Assembly (NCBI RefSeq): GCF_900090295.1
Contig: NZ_LT607753.1
Location: 6,705,694-6,769,693 of the forward strand
Reading direction: 5' to 3'
Source of the DNA: Micromonospora coxensis
GTDB taxonomy: Bacteria; Actinomycetota; Actinomycetes; Mycobacteriales; Micromonosporaceae
DNA: 64,000 nt
Part shown: piece after piece, positions 25,925 through 34,213 of the stretch
How positions within the stretch are numbered: the first letter of the stretch is position 1
How the letters are laid out: the number at the start of each line of letters is the position of its first letter
The notes under the pieces: model-generated
The model's database searches: none
Seen by the model: only the letters and a program-made list of their open reading frames with translations
Told to the model about the DNA's origin: nothing
Program-made: the position numbers and the translations under genes

Positions 25925-27163
25925 ATGACCATGGCACCGCTCATCGGCGACTTCGATCCGTTTTCGCCGGAGATGATGGCCGATCCGTATCCCGTCTACG
26001 CCACGCTGCTGCGCGCCGACGGTCCGGTCTATCTGGACCGTCGCGGAATCTGGATCGTCAGTGGCTACGACGACGTCCGCGCGGCGGCGAAGGACCACGA
26101 GCGGTTCTCCTCGGCCGACGGAATCGCCTACGACAAATCCAGCCTTCCCATTCTGTTCGGCGTCGATCCACCCGACCACACCCGGCTCCGGCGCCTGATC
26201 AATCGTGATCTCACCCCACGGGCGGTGGAGTCCTGGCGGCCCTTTGTCGAGCAGATCTGCCGGGAACTCCTCGACGCGGCGTTGGCCGCCGAGGACGTCG
26301 AGATGGTGAACGAGGTGCTCGTGCCGCTGCCGGTGCGGGTCATCGCCGCCGTGCTGGGCATCCCGGGCGACGACGTGGCGCAGTTCAAGGCCTGGTCCGC
26401 AGGGGTGATCGAGGGCTTCAACGCCAACGCGCGGCTGCGGCCCCGCTCGGGCCTCGACGACGGTGACCCGGACTCGGCGGACCGGCGGCGGGCGGCCAAG
26501 AAGGCGCTGTCCGCGGTGGCCGGTATCTCGGTCTACTTCCAAACTCTGCTCGACCAGCGCCGCAGGCAGCCGACGGGCGACGACCTGATCTCGAAGCTGC
26601 TCGCGGCGAACGAGGACCAGCTCCGCGACGAGGAGCTGGTGTGGCTGTGCCTGGCCCTGCTCGTCGGTGGCAACGAGACGACCACCCATCTGCTCGGCAA
26701 TCTGTGCCTCGCCCTGATCGACCACCCTGACCAGGACACGCTGGTGCGCGCGAGGCAGGAGCTGATCCCCGGCACCGTCGAGGAGACACTGCGGTTCGAC
26801 CCGCCCGTGCAGAGCGTCTTCCGCACCGCCACCACGGATGTCGAGATCGGCGGGACCGTCATTCCCGAGGGATCCCGCGTGCAGTTGTCGTTCGCGGCCG
26901 CCAACCGGGATCCTCGCCGGTGGGAGGATCCAGAGCGGTTCCGCGTCGAGCGGCAGTCCGACGGCCACGTGGCGTTCGGCAGCGGCATTCACTTCTGCGT
27001 GGGTGCGCCGCTGGTCCGCCTCGAGACGTCGACGTTCCTCCGGCAGCTCCTCGCCCGCACCGAACGGATCGCGCTCAGCGGACCGTTCCGCAGGATCAAG
27101 AGCCCGACGTTCCGCGGGTTCGAGGAGCTGCCGCTGCACCTGACGCCCAGGGTCATGGCGTAG
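25925..27163 (+). CDS. Cytochrome P450
   Basis: A 412-residue soluble bacterial P450. The I-helix oxygen motif is VGGNETTT, the ExxR pair is in EETLRF, and the heme loop FGSGIHFCVG carries the cysteine ligand. It should hydroxylate or otherwise oxidise a cluster intermediate with electrons from a ferredoxin; no ferredoxin gene is present, so a genomic one must serve. ATG 25925 follows GGGGGCAGG. A frame open further upstream has no P450 similarity. It is the first gene of the plus-strand arm of the cluster. Confidence 0.92.
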   Translation: MTMAPLIGDFDPFSPEMMADPYPVYATLLRADGPVYLDRRGIWIVSGYDDVRAAAKDHERFSSADGIAYDKSSLPILFGVDPPDHTRLRRLINRDLTPRAVESWRPFVEQICRELLDAALAAEDVEMVNEVLVPLPVRVIAAVLGIPGDDVAQFKAWSAGVIEGFNANARLRPRSGLDDGDPDSADRRRAAKKALSAVAGISVYFQTLLDQRRRQPTGDDLISKLLAANEDQLRDEELVWLCLALLVGGNETTTHLLGNLCLALIDHPDQDTLVRARQELIPGTVEETLRFDPPVQSVFRTATTDVEIGGTVIPEGSRVQLSFAAANRDPRRWEDPERFRVERQSDGHVAFGSGIHFCVGAPLVRLETSTFLRQLLARTERIALSGPFRRIKSPTFRGFEELPLHLTPRVMA

Positions 27164-27326
27164 TCGATCAGGTCGGCGGCGGCCGGTCGCGCAGAGCGGC
27201 GCGGGCGGCGTTGTCTCGTTCGTGGACTCGGCAGTAGCCGGTCGGGGTGTTGCGCACCGTCGCGGCGCCGACAGGGGCCGGTGGTGAGCCACCCGACCGG
27301 AGCTCGAATCAGGATGGTGCCTCTCG

Positions 27327-29225
27327 ATGAATACCTCCGGCAGATCGCTCGCCGACGCCGTCTTCGCCAGGTTCCGCATCGCCGGTCTGCTGCCGTACGC
27401 GGGGGTGGGTCCGACGGCCGGTCTGGCGGCGGTGAACCTGCTGCTCGGGCTGCTGCCGGTAGCGTTCGTCGTGGCGACCAGCGTCATGCTGGGGCGCATT
27501 CCGCCGGCGGTGGCGGTGGGCGTCGGGTCGCCGGAGTGGTCAGGTGTCGTATGGGCCTTCGTCGTCGCGTCCGGCGCGTTCGCGTTGCAGCAGTCGCTGA
27601 GCCCGTTGCAGGCGGCGCTCAGCGAACTGGTGGCCCGGCGCGTCGACGGCAGGATCTTCGACCGCCTCATGGGCGCGTCACTGCGCAGCCCGGGCATCGC
27701 CCCGTTGGAGGACCAGCGGCTGCTCGACGACCTCGCCGAGGCCAGCCACGAGCTCGAACACGGTTTCCAGAGCCCTGGCAGGGCGTGCGCGGGCCTGCTC
27801 AACCTGATCGCCCGTGTCACCGCGCTGCTCGGGTACGTGATCGTCATCGGGTTGGCATTCGCCTGGTGGGCCGCGGCGGCGGTGCTCGTCGCGGTGCTCG
27901 CGTTCCGCTACGGCCAGCGCGGCGGCCTGCGCCGGTACTCCCAGGTGGTCGTCAGGTTCGCCGCCGCCCGGCGCAAGAGCCGCTACTTCCGGAACTTGGC
28001 GATGGGCGGCGTCGCGGCCAAGGAGATCCGGGTCTTCGGGCTCGTGGAGTGGCTGCGCGACCAGTACGCCGACGCCTACCGGGAGTGGACACGCCCGGTC
28101 TGGGCGGCCCGCCGCCGCATCCTGCTGCGGCCGTACGGCTGGTACACCGTCCTCGGCCTGGCGACGACTTCGGCCGTGCTGGTCGCCACGGCCCGCGCCG
28201 GTCTGGCGGGGATGGACGTCACCAGCCTGGTGCTGGTGTTGCAGGCAGTACTGGGCGCGATGCGGCTCGGCGAGTTCTATCCCGAGGCTGACGTCCAGAC
28301 CCAGTTCGGGATGAACGCCTTCCGTGCGGTGCGCGCGTTCGAACGGGCCGTGGACGAGTACCCCGCGGCGGCGGCGCTGCCCTCCGTCCCGGCCGGCGAG
28401 CGGCTCCCGACGGTGCCGGCACCGCGCCGGGAGATCCGCTTCAGCGACCTGACCTTCCGGTACCCCGGGCAGTCACAGCCGGTCTACGAAGGGCTGAACC
28501 TCGTCGTCCCGGCCGGCCGCTGCACCGCGATCGTCGGTGTCAACGGCGCCGGCAAGACCACACTGGTGAAGCTGCTGGCCCGGCTGTACGACCCGCAGCA
28601 AGGAGCGGTGACGGTCGACGGTACGGACCTGAGGGCGTTCCCGGTCGACGCGTGGCGGGCCCGGCTCGCCGTCATCTTCCAGGACTTCAACCGGTACGAG
28701 GTGTCGGCGGCCGACAACATCGCGTTCGGCGCGGTCGAGTACCTCGGGGATGTGGACCGGATTCGGGCCGCAGCGGCTGATGCGGGGATCCAGACCACCC
28801 TGGAGGGGCTGCCCGCCGGCTTCGGCACGCCGCTGGCCCGGCACGTCACCGGCGGAGCGGATCTGTCCGGTGGCCAGTGGCAGCGGGTCGCACTGGCGCG
28901 GGCGCTCTTCGCGTTGCGCAGCGGGGCCTCGGTGCTCGTGCTGGACGAGCCGACGGCGAGCCTCGACGTGCGCGCGGAGTCCCGCTTCTTCGACGAGTTC
29001 GTCCGGTTGACCGGGGACGCCACCACCATTCTGATCTCACACCGGTTCTCGACCGTGCGTCACGCCGACCACATCATCGTCCTCGACTCCGGGCGGGTGC
29101 ACGAAGAGGGCTCGCACGAGGAGCTGATACGCCGCAACGGCCGGTACGCCGAGCTGTTCCGGCTGCAGGCGGACCGGTTCGCCGACGACGAGCCCCAGGA
29201 CGAGCACAGCGGGGTGACGGTGTGA
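27327..29225 (+). CDS. ABC transporter, membrane-ATPase fusion (first of pair)
   Basis: A 632-residue half-transporter: a six-helix membrane domain (about 1-320), then the ATPase with Walker A GVNGAGKTT, signature LSGGQWQRVALARAL, Walker B VLVLDEPTASLD and the H-loop ISHRFSTV. Glu follows the Walker B Asp, so this site can hydrolyse ATP. With the next gene it should form a heterodimeric exporter in the plasma membrane. Type B exporters of this size in clusters secrete or give resistance to the product. The stop overlaps the next start by one base (TGATG). Confidence 0.9.
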   Translation: MNTSGRSLADAVFARFRIAGLLPYAGVGPTAGLAAVNLLLGLLPVAFVVATSVMLGRIPPAVAVGVGSPEWSGVVWAFVVASGAFALQQSLSPLQAALSELVARRVDGRIFDRLMGASLRSPGIAPLEDQRLLDDLAEASHELEHGFQSPGRACAGLLNLIARVTALLGYVIVIGLAFAWWAAAAVLVAVLAFRYGQRGGLRRYSQVVVRFAAARRKSRYFRNLAMGGVAAKEIRVFGLVEWLRDQYADAYREWTRPVWAARRRILLRPYGWYTVLGLATTSAVLVATARAGLAGMDVTSLVLVLQAVLGAMRLGEFYPEADVQTQFGMNAFRAVRAFERAVDEYPAAAALPSVPAGERLPTVPAPRREIRFSDLTFRYPGQSQPVYEGLNLVVPAGRCTAIVGVNGAGKTTLVKLLARLYDPQQGAVTVDGTDLRAFPVDAWRARLAVIFQDFNRYEVSAADNIAFGAVEYLGDVDRIRAAAADAGIQTTLEGLPAGFGTPLARHVTGGADLSGGQWQRVALARALFALRSGASVLVLDEPTASLDVRAESRFFDEFVRLTGDATTILISHRFSTVRHADHIIVLDSGRVHEEGSHEELIRRNGRYAELFRLQADRFADDEPQDEHSGVTV

Positions 29226-31021
29226 TGCGTGGATCCTCCTCGAACAACCTGTGGGCGGCGGTCCGGCAACTGCTGGGCGCGGCATGGCGGGAACACCGCG
29301 GCAAGACGGTCGTGGCGGTCACGCTGATGCTGGCCGGTGCGGTGGCCGCGCCGCTGACCGGTCTCGCCCTGAAGTGGCTGATCAACGCCGTCGTCGAGGG
29401 GCGGACCGGGGCCGCGGTCGGGGCGGCGGTGACCCTGGCCGGGCTCGCCGTCGCCGTGCTCACCTTCGGGCACTTCGCGCACGTGGCCCACTTCGAGCTG
29501 TCCGATCTCATCACACTGAGGTACGACGAGGAGCTCATCGCGCTCACCAACGGCTCGGCCGGCCTCGAACTGCACGAGCGCCCGGAGCACGCCGACAGGA
29601 TCACAGTGCTCGAGCAGGAGGTGCAGCAGGCGCGTGCGTCGCTGCAGGCGCTGCTCAACACGGGCAGCCTGATCCTGGCCGCCGTGGTCACCGGCATCCT
29701 GCTCGCGATGCTCAACCCGGTGCTCATCCTGCTGCCGCTGGCCTCGATTCCGCCACTGCTGGCCGGGCGGCGGGCGGAACGCGCCATCGACCGGGCCACC
29801 ACGGCGACCGCCGAGGCGACCCGGCTCGCGCTGAACCTGTTCCGGCTGACCACCACCGCGGCGCCGGCGAAGGAACTGCGACTGTTCCGGCTGCAGTGGG
29901 AGGTCCGCTCCCGTCACGGCGAGCTGTGGACCGACGTGACCGGCCGGCTGTGGCAGGCACAGGTGAGGGCCACCGCGGTCCGCGCCGCCGGTCAGCTGCT
30001 GTTCGCCGCCGGCTACGTGGCGGCCGTGCTGCTGGTGGTCCGCCAAGCGATCGAGGGTGATCGCACTGTCGGGGACGTGGTGCTCGTCACCGTCCTCGCC
30101 GCCCAGGTCAACCAGCAGGTTGTGCAGGCTGTGGCGCTGTTGCAGGATCTGCAGCGGATGGCCGGCACACATCGGCGGCTGCGGGAGCTGCGGGCAGCCG
30201 CCGACGCGACCGCGGGGGATGTTCCCGACACCGCGGTGCCGGACCGGTTGCGCCTGGGCCTCGACCTGCGCGGCGTGTCCTTCGCGTACGACGGGGGGAC
30301 ACCGGTGCTCTGCGACGTGGACCTGCACCTGCCCGCCGGCGCCACCGTGGCGATCGTGGGGGAGAGCGGCGCCGGGAAGTCCACGTTGGTCAAGCTGCTG
30401 TGCGGCTTCTACCGGCCGAGTGCCGGCGAGGTGGCGGTGGACGGTGTCGACCTGGCGCGGATGTCGCTCACCGACTGGCGGCGCCGGATCGCGGCCGGCT
30501 TTCAGGACTTCGTCCGGTACGAGCTGGTGGCGCGCGAGGCGGTCGGCGTCGGTGACCTCGACCGGGTCTCGTCCACCGACGCGGTACAGGCGGCGCTGGA
30601 GCGGGCCGGGTCGTCCGACATCGTGCCCGCGCTCCGTGACGGGCTGGACACCCAACTGGGCAAGAGCTATGCCGATGGCGTGGAGCTGTCCGGCGGCCAG
30701 TGGCAGAAGCTCGCCCTGGGCAGGGCGCTGATGCGCGAGCAGCCGCTGCTGCTCGTCCTCGACGAGCCCACTTCGGCCCTCGACGCCGAGGCCGAGTACG
30801 CGCTGTTCGAGCGGTATACGGCGCAGGCCGCGCGGGTGGCCGCGAAGACCGGAGGGATCACGCTGATCGTGTCGCACCGCTTCTCGACGGTGCGGATGGC
30901 CGACATGATCGTCGTGGTGTCGGACGGTCGGGTCGTCGAGGCCGGCGATCACGCCACGCTGATGCGCTCCAGGGGCCTCTACGCAGAACTCTACGGAATG
31001 CAGGCGCGCGCCTACAGGTGA
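29225..31021 (+). CDS. ABC transporter, membrane-ATPase fusion (second of pair)
   Basis: A 598-residue half-transporter paralogous to its neighbour: a membrane domain (1-310), Walker A GESGAGKST, signature LSGGQWQKLALGRAL, Walker B LLVLDEPTSALD and H-loop VSHRFSTV. Both nucleotide sites of the predicted heterodimer keep the catalytic Glu. ATG 29225 is the only start that gives a normal N-terminus; the long frame before it overlaps the first transporter. A strong hairpin begins on the last base of its stop codon. Confidence 0.9.
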   Translation: MRGSSSNNLWAAVRQLLGAAWREHRGKTVVAVTLMLAGAVAAPLTGLALKWLINAVVEGRTGAAVGAAVTLAGLAVAVLTFGHFAHVAHFELSDLITLRYDEELIALTNGSAGLELHERPEHADRITVLEQEVQQARASLQALLNTGSLILAAVVTGILLAMLNPVLILLPLASIPPLLAGRRAERAIDRATTATAEATRLALNLFRLTTTAAPAKELRLFRLQWEVRSRHGELWTDVTGRLWQAQVRATAVRAAGQLLFAAGYVAAVLLVVRQAIEGDRTVGDVVLVTVLAAQVNQQVVQAVALLQDLQRMAGTHRRLRELRAAADATAGDVPDTAVPDRLRLGLDLRGVSFAYDGGTPVLCDVDLHLPAGATVAIVGESGAGKSTLVKLLCGFYRPSAGEVAVDGVDLARMSLTDWRRRIAAGFQDFVRYELVAREAVGVGDLDRVSSTDAVQAALERAGSSDIVPALRDGLDTQLGKSYADGVELSGGQWQKLALGRALMREQPLLLVLDEPTSALDAEAEYALFERYTAQAARVAAKTGGITLIVSHRFSTVRMADMIVVVSDGRVVEAGDHATLMRSRGLYAELYGMQARAYR

Positions 31022-31052
31022 ACCGGTCCGGCGATACCACGCCGGACCGGTT
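31021..31052. terminator. Bidirectional terminator between the exporter and condensation genes
   Basis: A perfect 13-bp stem (AACCGGTCCGGCG and CGCCGGACCGGTT) closes the six-base loop ATACCA. It begins at the last base of the exporter TGA and lies 27 bp before the end of the convergent condensation gene, so it can stop transcription from both sides. Confidence 0.8.
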
Positions 31053-31078
31053 CCACGCGGCTGGCCGCCGCAGCCGCT

Positions 31079-32830
31079 CTACCGAGGCGGCCGGCCGGAA
31101 CCCGAGGCCGACACCGGTTGCCGCTGCCACACGGCGAGCGGCGATCCGGGCGGCGGCGCCGACGCGCACAGCACGTAGTGGCCGGGAGTCACGGCGTCGG
31201 TCCGCTCGCCCACGGCTGCGCACAACTCGGCGTGCAGCTGCTCGACCGTCAACCCCGGCTCGGTCGGCACCGCGTAGGCGACCATAGGTCCGAACTCGCC
31301 GCCGTCGGCGAACACGGCGGAGGCCGCCAGCCGGGGCGAGGCGGCGACGACTTCCGCCACCGAGGGCACATGCGCCCAACCGGCCGCGGTACGCAGCCAG
31401 CTCTCTCCCCGGCGAACCGGCCGGACACCGATCAGGGTCTCCAGGTCGGCGAGGACGACGGGCTCGTGCACCGCACGAACCACGATCTCCTCCACCCCGC
31501 GCATGAGCATGAGGGCAGCCTCCACCGGCACATACGCGGTATCCGCCTGAAGGTGGAGCACCGCCCGGTCGGGCATGGGATGCACCGCCCAGAACGCCTT
31601 GATGCCGAGCCGCTCCCAGCGGTCGGTCACCGCCAGCCGGGTATCGTCACGTAGCCGTCGCAAGTTCTCCGGCGTCGGGTCGACCTGCGGCAGCGCGTCC
31701 CACCGGCCGTCGGGCCGGGCGTCGTTGAAGAACGCCTCCCGATCCGGGTGCGCGCCTCGTTGCACGCGCACCTGCTCCAGCAGGGCGGCCAGGTCCCGCG
31801 GGTCGTACGCGGCATGGCGGAAACAGCTCAGCGAACTCCGCAACACCTTCCGGACCGCTTCGTCGAATGGCGACCCCGCGACCGAGGTGGTGAACATTCC
31901 GTTCTGGGCAAGCGGCGCCACCGTGGTGCGCAGCTCCGGCCGCCGGTTGGCCGCGATGATCTGTAGCGTCACGTGGTCGTGATCGGTGTAGTGGCCGAGC
32001 ACTGCGGCGACGGCGGTGAGCAGCACCGACGAACTGGTGACGCGGAGCCGGCGGGCGATGTGCTCGGCGGCGACCGCCAGTGCGGACGACTCGAGGGTCA
32101 GGCCCGCGTAGCGGGGTTCGTCCGGGGTGACCGTGGGAAAGTCGAAGATCGAGTGCGACGTGGCGGTCAGTGCCGCTCGCCAGTGCCGCATCGCCGCAGC
32201 GCTCTTCGCCTGCCCCCTCGGATCGGACTCAGCCCGGGCCAGCGCCAGTGGGCCGCCCGCACCGTCCGGCTCGGCCTGGGTGGGGCCGGCCGGTTCGTCC
32301 GCCGCCAGCGCCGCGGCGATCTCAGCGCAGAGCTGCCGCAGCGCGGCCCCGTCGACACAGAGATGCGAGACGACCAGGACCAGATGAAGTGGGACGTCTT
32401 GACGGCAGACCACCCCGACCCGCAGCGGCCACTCCTGCTCGTGCCGGAACAGTTGCCCGCGTAGCTGGAAAGCCAGTTCCTCGGCAGCCGAGCCGACGTC
32501 CGCGGACGCCGTCACGTCGTGGACCACCAGGTCGAGCGTTCCCTCGGGATGCAGCTCCTGCCGAGGTTCGTCGGGATAGCCGGGGAAGCGGGTCCGTAGG
32601 CCTTCGTGCCGTTCCACCACCTGGCGCAATCCTGTACAGACCTCGGACATGCTGCGTCCGTCCGGCACGGCGACCATCCGGACCAGGTTGAAGTAATGGT
32701 TGCCGTCACCCAGCCAATGCATGGCCTGCCAGATGGCGCGTTGCCCCCACGCCAGCTCGCCTTTGCCGGGGCCGGTGCCGTGGAACACCACCGGCACGTG
32801 ACGATGTACTCCGACGAGCGATTGGCTCAC
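31079..32830 (-). CDS. Free-standing NRPS-type condensation enzyme
   Basis: A 583-residue protein with an N-terminal condensation fold (about 20-450). The catalytic motif is intact, His156-L-C-V-Asp160-Gly161, and RHEGLRTRF is the C3-region arginine motif. After about residue 480 a short alpha/beta segment (PSVAEVV, then VAYAVPTEPGLTVEQL) looks like the small C-terminal subdomain of an adenylation domain without its catalytic lysine motif. It probably joins a carrier-bound acyl group to a free amine or alcohol, as free C domains do in enacyloxin-type release. It is alone on its strand at the cluster's right edge, convergent with the exporters. Confidence 0.85.
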   Translation of the reverse strand: MSQSLVGVHRHVPVVFHGTGPGKGELAWGQRAIWQAMHWLGDGNHYFNLVRMVAVPDGRSMSEVCTGLRQVVERHEGLRTRFPGYPDEPRQELHPEGTLDLVVHDVTASADVGSAAEELAFQLRGQLFRHEQEWPLRVGVVCRQDVPLHLVLVVSHLCVDGAALRQLCAEIAAALAADEPAGPTQAEPDGAGGPLALARAESDPRGQAKSAAAMRHWRAALTATSHSIFDFPTVTPDEPRYAGLTLESSALAVAAEHIARRLRVTSSSVLLTAVAAVLGHYTDHDHVTLQIIAANRRPELRTTVAPLAQNGMFTTSVAGSPFDEAVRKVLRSSLSCFRHAAYDPRDLAALLEQVRVQRGAHPDREAFFNDARPDGRWDALPQVDPTPENLRRLRDDTRLAVTDRWERLGIKAFWAVHPMPDRAVLHLQADTAYVPVEAALMLMRGVEEIVVRAVHEPVVLADLETLIGVRPVRRGESWLRTAAGWAHVPSVAEVVAASPRLAASAVFADGGEFGPMVAYAVPTEPGLTVEQLHAELCAAVGERTDAVTPGHYVLCASAPPPGSPLAVWQRQPVSASGSGRPPR

Positions 32831-33138
32831 TGCTCGACCGCCGTGCGCCGCTGAAGTCCGGCGGGGCGAGAATGCGTCAGCGCTGGCGCGGCAGGGGCGG
32901 GCGGGAGCGGAGAAAACAACGATTCAACGGTTCTGTCGGGCACATCTTCCTCCCCGTAGGTGTGGCTTTCGTAAAACATTCGGCGTTACCGGCCGAGCCT
33001 GACGCGCGGGTGCAGACAAATAGAAGAGCATCGTGCACCGGCGGCGTTCGCGTTCGAGGCAACCGTTGCATTCATCGATATCGACTTTAGTCCGGCGGCC
33101 ACACACCGCGCAACGGCGTCCCAGTCGCCAGCCTGGCC

Positions 33139-33537
33139 TCAAAACGAACCTGACATTCGCACCGTTCGGATGCCGACCCCGTCATCAGAACTGGACTGGA
33201 GGTGCCTTTGTATTCGCGGAGGAGTCGGTCGTGTCGGTGGACACTCGAGGTGAGCTTCCACCCCGGGAGACTTTGCTGGTGGTTGATATTTTGTACTATT
33301 TAGACGTCTGTGAGCGACCTCGATGTCGGTGACGAACCGGCCGTCGAGGTCGTACGTGGAGCCGGCCCGCCGGTCCAGCTCGTCGGACCGGGACTCCACC
33401 CGGTAGTGGCTCCTGCGGGTCGCTGTCGACGGTCACATCGACGACCCGGCACCGAGCCGCGATGGCTCGCGGGCCTGGACCGTTCCCGACACCACGGCGC
33501 CGGTCACCCGGTTGGTCGAACCGTCGCGGGTGACCAT
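33139..33537 (-). pseudogene. Remnant of a small gene with internal stop
   Basis: From ATG 33537, preceded by GAGG, the frame reads MVTRDGSTNRVTGAVVSGTV, resembling the N-terminal glycine/valine signature of some actinobacterial regulatory or NTPase proteins. It stops at 33433. The same frame continues with a polar stretch containing YDLDGRFVTDIE, loosely barstar-like. The two parts may not belong together. Both seem to be decayed pieces; neither identity is secure. Confidence 0.25.
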
Positions 33538-33844
33538 GTGAACCTCGGCGCGGATCCGGCGACGGCGGAGGCTGGCCTTGGTCGACTGCCCGATCGTCGC
33601 CCTCGGCGGCAACGCCTCCGCCGACACCCAGATCGTCCGGTGGGCAACCGGTCGAGCAGTTCGGCGAACGAGCCGGCAGGGGTGCAGCCGACGAGCGTGA
33701 ACCGTTCCCGTGACCGGGGCGGTAGTGCCGGTCTTGGGGGGCGATCGCCGTCCTGGCGAGTGAGGTCCCGCCACGAGCTGGGTCCGCACCGACCTCCAAG
33801 CGCCCCGCCTCGTGCGCCTGGTGGCTTGAGGTGTTTCAGGCCGG

Positions 33845-34033
33845 CTCACCGAGGAGACGCGGCCGGTCTTCCGTCGCGCGGTCGGGCTCGACGACGAGAC
33901 GTGGCGTCGCGCCCGGGGGTGGGCGGTGTGGAAGGCCGCCATCACCCTGGCCGACCCGCACGCTCCTGGACCGCGTAGGACGGAACAGGAGCAGGCGCTG
34001 CGGGCGGCGCTGCGGGATGTGGCCGCCACCTGA
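33845..34033 (+). pseudogene. 3' remnant of an APH-family phosphotransferase
   Basis: Sixty-two codons in frame end at the TGA at 34031. They read LTEETRPVFRRAVGLDD, then WRRARGWAVWKAAITLAD, which matches the conserved C-terminal helices of aminoglycoside/macrolide phosphotransferase-family kinases (D-x-x-T-W-x-R-x-R-G-W-A-L). The catalytic HxD loop and everything upstream are missing, so this is a truncated, inactive piece. Confidence 0.6.
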
Positions 34034-34213
34034 CGGCCGCTGCGCGGCGGCAAACCGGCACCGGCGCCAGGAACGGTGCCACTGCCGGGCGGGGACGCGG
34101 CGCCGCGGTCGCCGTTCGGCCCACCTACGGCTGACCGCCACGCCGACCGCGGCCGCAGCCGGCCGCCGCGCACACCGATGAGGGCGGGTTGCGCGTACCG
34201 AAACCCTTCCCGG

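Larger units (their letters stand above)
32831..34213. other. Gene-debris region at the right border of the cluster
   Basis: About 1.4 kb without an intact gene. It contains a short minus-strand gene start (33433-33537), a same-frame continuation to 33139, and a plus-strand phosphotransferase 3' remnant (33845-34033). A notably AT-rich patch near 33281-33303 may be an old promoter. The condensation gene's own promoter must lie in 32831-33000, but I see no clear -35/-10 pair. Confidence 0.5.

Noticed and set aside
25772-27847. 691-codon minus-strand frame opposite the P450 and the first ABC gene
   Set aside because: No domain is recognisable, and it covers a clear P450 and its divergent promoter region.
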